Assembly: GCA_910585895.1 (NCBI GenBank)
Contig: CAJUHY010000062.1
Location: 1 to 15,628, forward strand
Source: an uncultured Lachnospiraceae bacterium
Lineage (GTDB): Bacteria > Bacillota > Clostridia > Lachnospirales > Lachnospiraceae
DNA: 15,628 bases
Reading direction: 5' to 3'
Positions 14,544-15,628 of this stretch are shown piece after piece. A program made the translations under genes and the position numbers. Position 1 is the stretch's first letter, and every line of letters begins with the position of its first letter. The notes beneath the pieces are model-generated. The model had not been told where the DNA came from. It was given only the letters and a program-made list of their open reading frames with translations, and made no database searches.

Positions 14544-15628
14544 ATGAAGTTGATATTCAATCGTTCGGTTAGCGTGATTCTTTCTGCCGTTATGCTGTTT
14601 GTGAGCGCCCTTTCCTTAAACGGCTGCGGCGTCAAGGATAATTCGCAGACAATGGAAACGGCTACAACAATTGCAGAAACCACTCAAGCGTTTGACGAAC
14701 CGCAGCAAAAGCGAAAAATCATAATTGATACCGACACCGCGGGCGACGACGCCTCTGCGTTGATTATCGCGGCAAAGGCTAAAAACATTGATATTCTTGG
14801 CGTGACAGTTTCCGCAGGAAACGTCAGTCTTGATCAGGCAGTCAAAAACGCGTTGATGACGCTGGAAATGGCGGGCAGCGACGCCCCTGTTTATGCAGGC
14901 GCTTCTACTACATATACCGGCAAGGAACGTGAAACCTTCAGCGTTTACGGCAAGGATGGTATGGGGGATCAAGACTTGATTCATCCCACGCGCAAAGCTG
15001 AGGATAAGGACGCTGTTGATTTTATCATTGAAGCGGTAAAGGCAAATCCCGACGAGGTGGAAATTGTCGCTCTCGGTCCCGTCACCAATCTTGCGCTCGC
15101 CTTTGACAAAGATCCCGAAACGATGAAGCGCGTCAAGAAATACTGGTCGATGGGAACCGCGGGCTTTGGACCTGGCAACGCAACGCCTGTTGCGGAGTTC
15201 AATGTTTATCATGACGCCGAGGCGTACAAGGTGCTGGTTGATTCGGGTGTGGCGATTACGGCCATCGGCTTCGATATGCTTCCTGAAGAAACTAAATTTT
15301 CCAAGGAAGAGCTTGACGAGCTGGAGAAAAAAGGCGGACTGTCGGAATTCTTCGCCAAAGCCTTCAGCGGACTGATAGAATTTAATACAGAAGCAAGAGG
15401 CTTACCGATTGCCGATGATGCCGACGGAGTCGCTATGGCTTGCGTACTGTGGGACGGTTATCTTAAAAAGACCCAACCCTGCCACGCAAGCGTTATGACG
15501 GACGACAATGAAGCGTACGGGCAGGTAATTCTGTACAAGGAAGGTTACGGCTACGACTCTCAGGTAACCTTTGATAATTACAACTTCTATGTTGCTACCG
15601 AAACAGACAGTAAGATATTTAAAGAAAA
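14544..15628 (+). CDS. Secreted lipoprotein nucleoside hydrolase (3' end cut by window)
   Basis: 361 residues are visible and no stop is reached. A signal peptide with lipobox LNGC (C28) and a Thr/Glu-rich linker (29-57) precede an inosine-uridine-type nucleoside hydrolase fold. That fold would cleave the N-glycosidic bond of ribonucleosides to base plus ribose, here outside the membrane. The Ca-binding motif reads DTDTAGDDA (62-70), keeping all Asp residues of the family's DTDPGxDDA. ALGPVTNLALAF and GNATPVAEFNVYHDAEA are also family segments. The late motif that is usually HDP-x-AVA reads DDADGVA (291-297), so the His seems replaced by Asp. AAAGGA lies 12 bases before the ATG, a long spacing. 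GAC, GTC, CCC and GCG codons are more frequent than in the neighbours, a hint of separate origin. Confidence 0.85.
   Translation, partial: MKLIFNRSVSVILSAVMLFVSALSLNGCGVKDNSQTMETATTIAETTQAFDEPQQKRKIIIDTDTAGDDASALIIAAKAKNIDILGVTVSAGNVSLDQAVKNALMTLEMAGSDAPVYAGASTTYTGKERETFSVYGKDGMGDQDLIHPTRKAEDKDAVDFIIEAVKANPDEVEIVALGPVTNLALAFDKDPETMKRVKKYWSMGTAGFGPGNATPVAEFNVYHDAEAYKVLVDSGVAITAIGFDMLPEETKFSKEELDELEKKGGLSEFFAKAFSGLIEFNTEARGLPIADDADGVAMACVLWDGYLKKTQPCHASVMTDDNEAYGQVILYKEGYGYDSQVTFDNYNFYVATETDSKIFKE

Noticed and set aside
14616..15212. Open frame of 198 codons on the - strand
   Set aside because: It lies opposite the nucleoside hydrolase gene, has no ribosome site and no recognisable protein features; it results from the codon bias of that gene.
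1..15628. CRISPR array, tRNA, rRNA or insertion sequence
   Set aside because: No regularly spaced repeats, cloverleaf, rRNA segments or transposase reading frames were found on either strand.

Overview
The window reads as chromosome of a low-to-mid-GC anaerobic Firmicute, most likely a gut clostridium of the Lachnospiraceae type. The pointers are strong AGGAGG ribosome binding sites, a clostridial MecA, Lachnospiraceae-style sugar-binding lipoproteins, a DUF134/NifX-like pair and LytTR-DUF3021 regulation. This assignment is inferred from gene content and style; no database was searched.

Layout, left to right. (1) mecA (38-823, +) ends in a long structured terminator. A membrane-anchored SH3/GH18 cell-wall protein follows (1006-2793, +), and its last 17 bases are repeated just downstream. 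(2) A two-component system (histidine kinase 2827-4110 and OmpR-type regulator 4100-4792, both -) is divergent from an operon of four genes: a 772-residue lipoprotein that fuses a beta-propeller-like half to a family-1 solute-binding half (4989-7307), two MalF/MalG-like permeases (7316-8158, 8173-9063) and a membrane-fusion (HlyD/RND adaptor-like) protein (9079-10260). No ATPase gene is present in this operon. The divergent intergenic region carries a 33-bp block built on 11-bp repeats in front of each promoter, placed exactly one repeat closer to the -10 box on the kinase/regulator side. This is the most interesting regulatory signal in the window. (3) An ABC-2 exporter (ATPase 10483-11412, permease 11396-12310) is followed by a stand-alone LytTR DNA-binding regulator (12391-12828) and a DUF3021 membrane protein (12858-13283), plausibly one operon controlling itself. 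A remnant of a lost membrane-protein gene and a bidirectional terminator end this block. (4) On the - strand, a DUF134 HTH protein (14226-13846) overlaps by ATGA with a NifX-like protein with a His/Cys-rich tail (13849-13454). They share a near-consensus promoter with an imperfect palindrome in its spacer. (5) A secreted lipoprotein nucleoside hydrolase (14544 to the window edge, +) starts with its own extended -10 promoter. Its coding style differs from its neighbours, and the motif that normally carries the catalytic His is altered.

Working model: the two-component system and the four-gene operon form one envelope module. The kinase senses something outside the cell, the regulator acts on paired boxes, and the operon makes a solute-binding importer that must borrow an ATPase, plus an adaptor protein normally found in exporters. 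The adjacent ABC-2/LytTR/DUF3021 set looks like an independently controlled export or self-protection unit. Function and substrate of both transporters are not determinable from the sequence.
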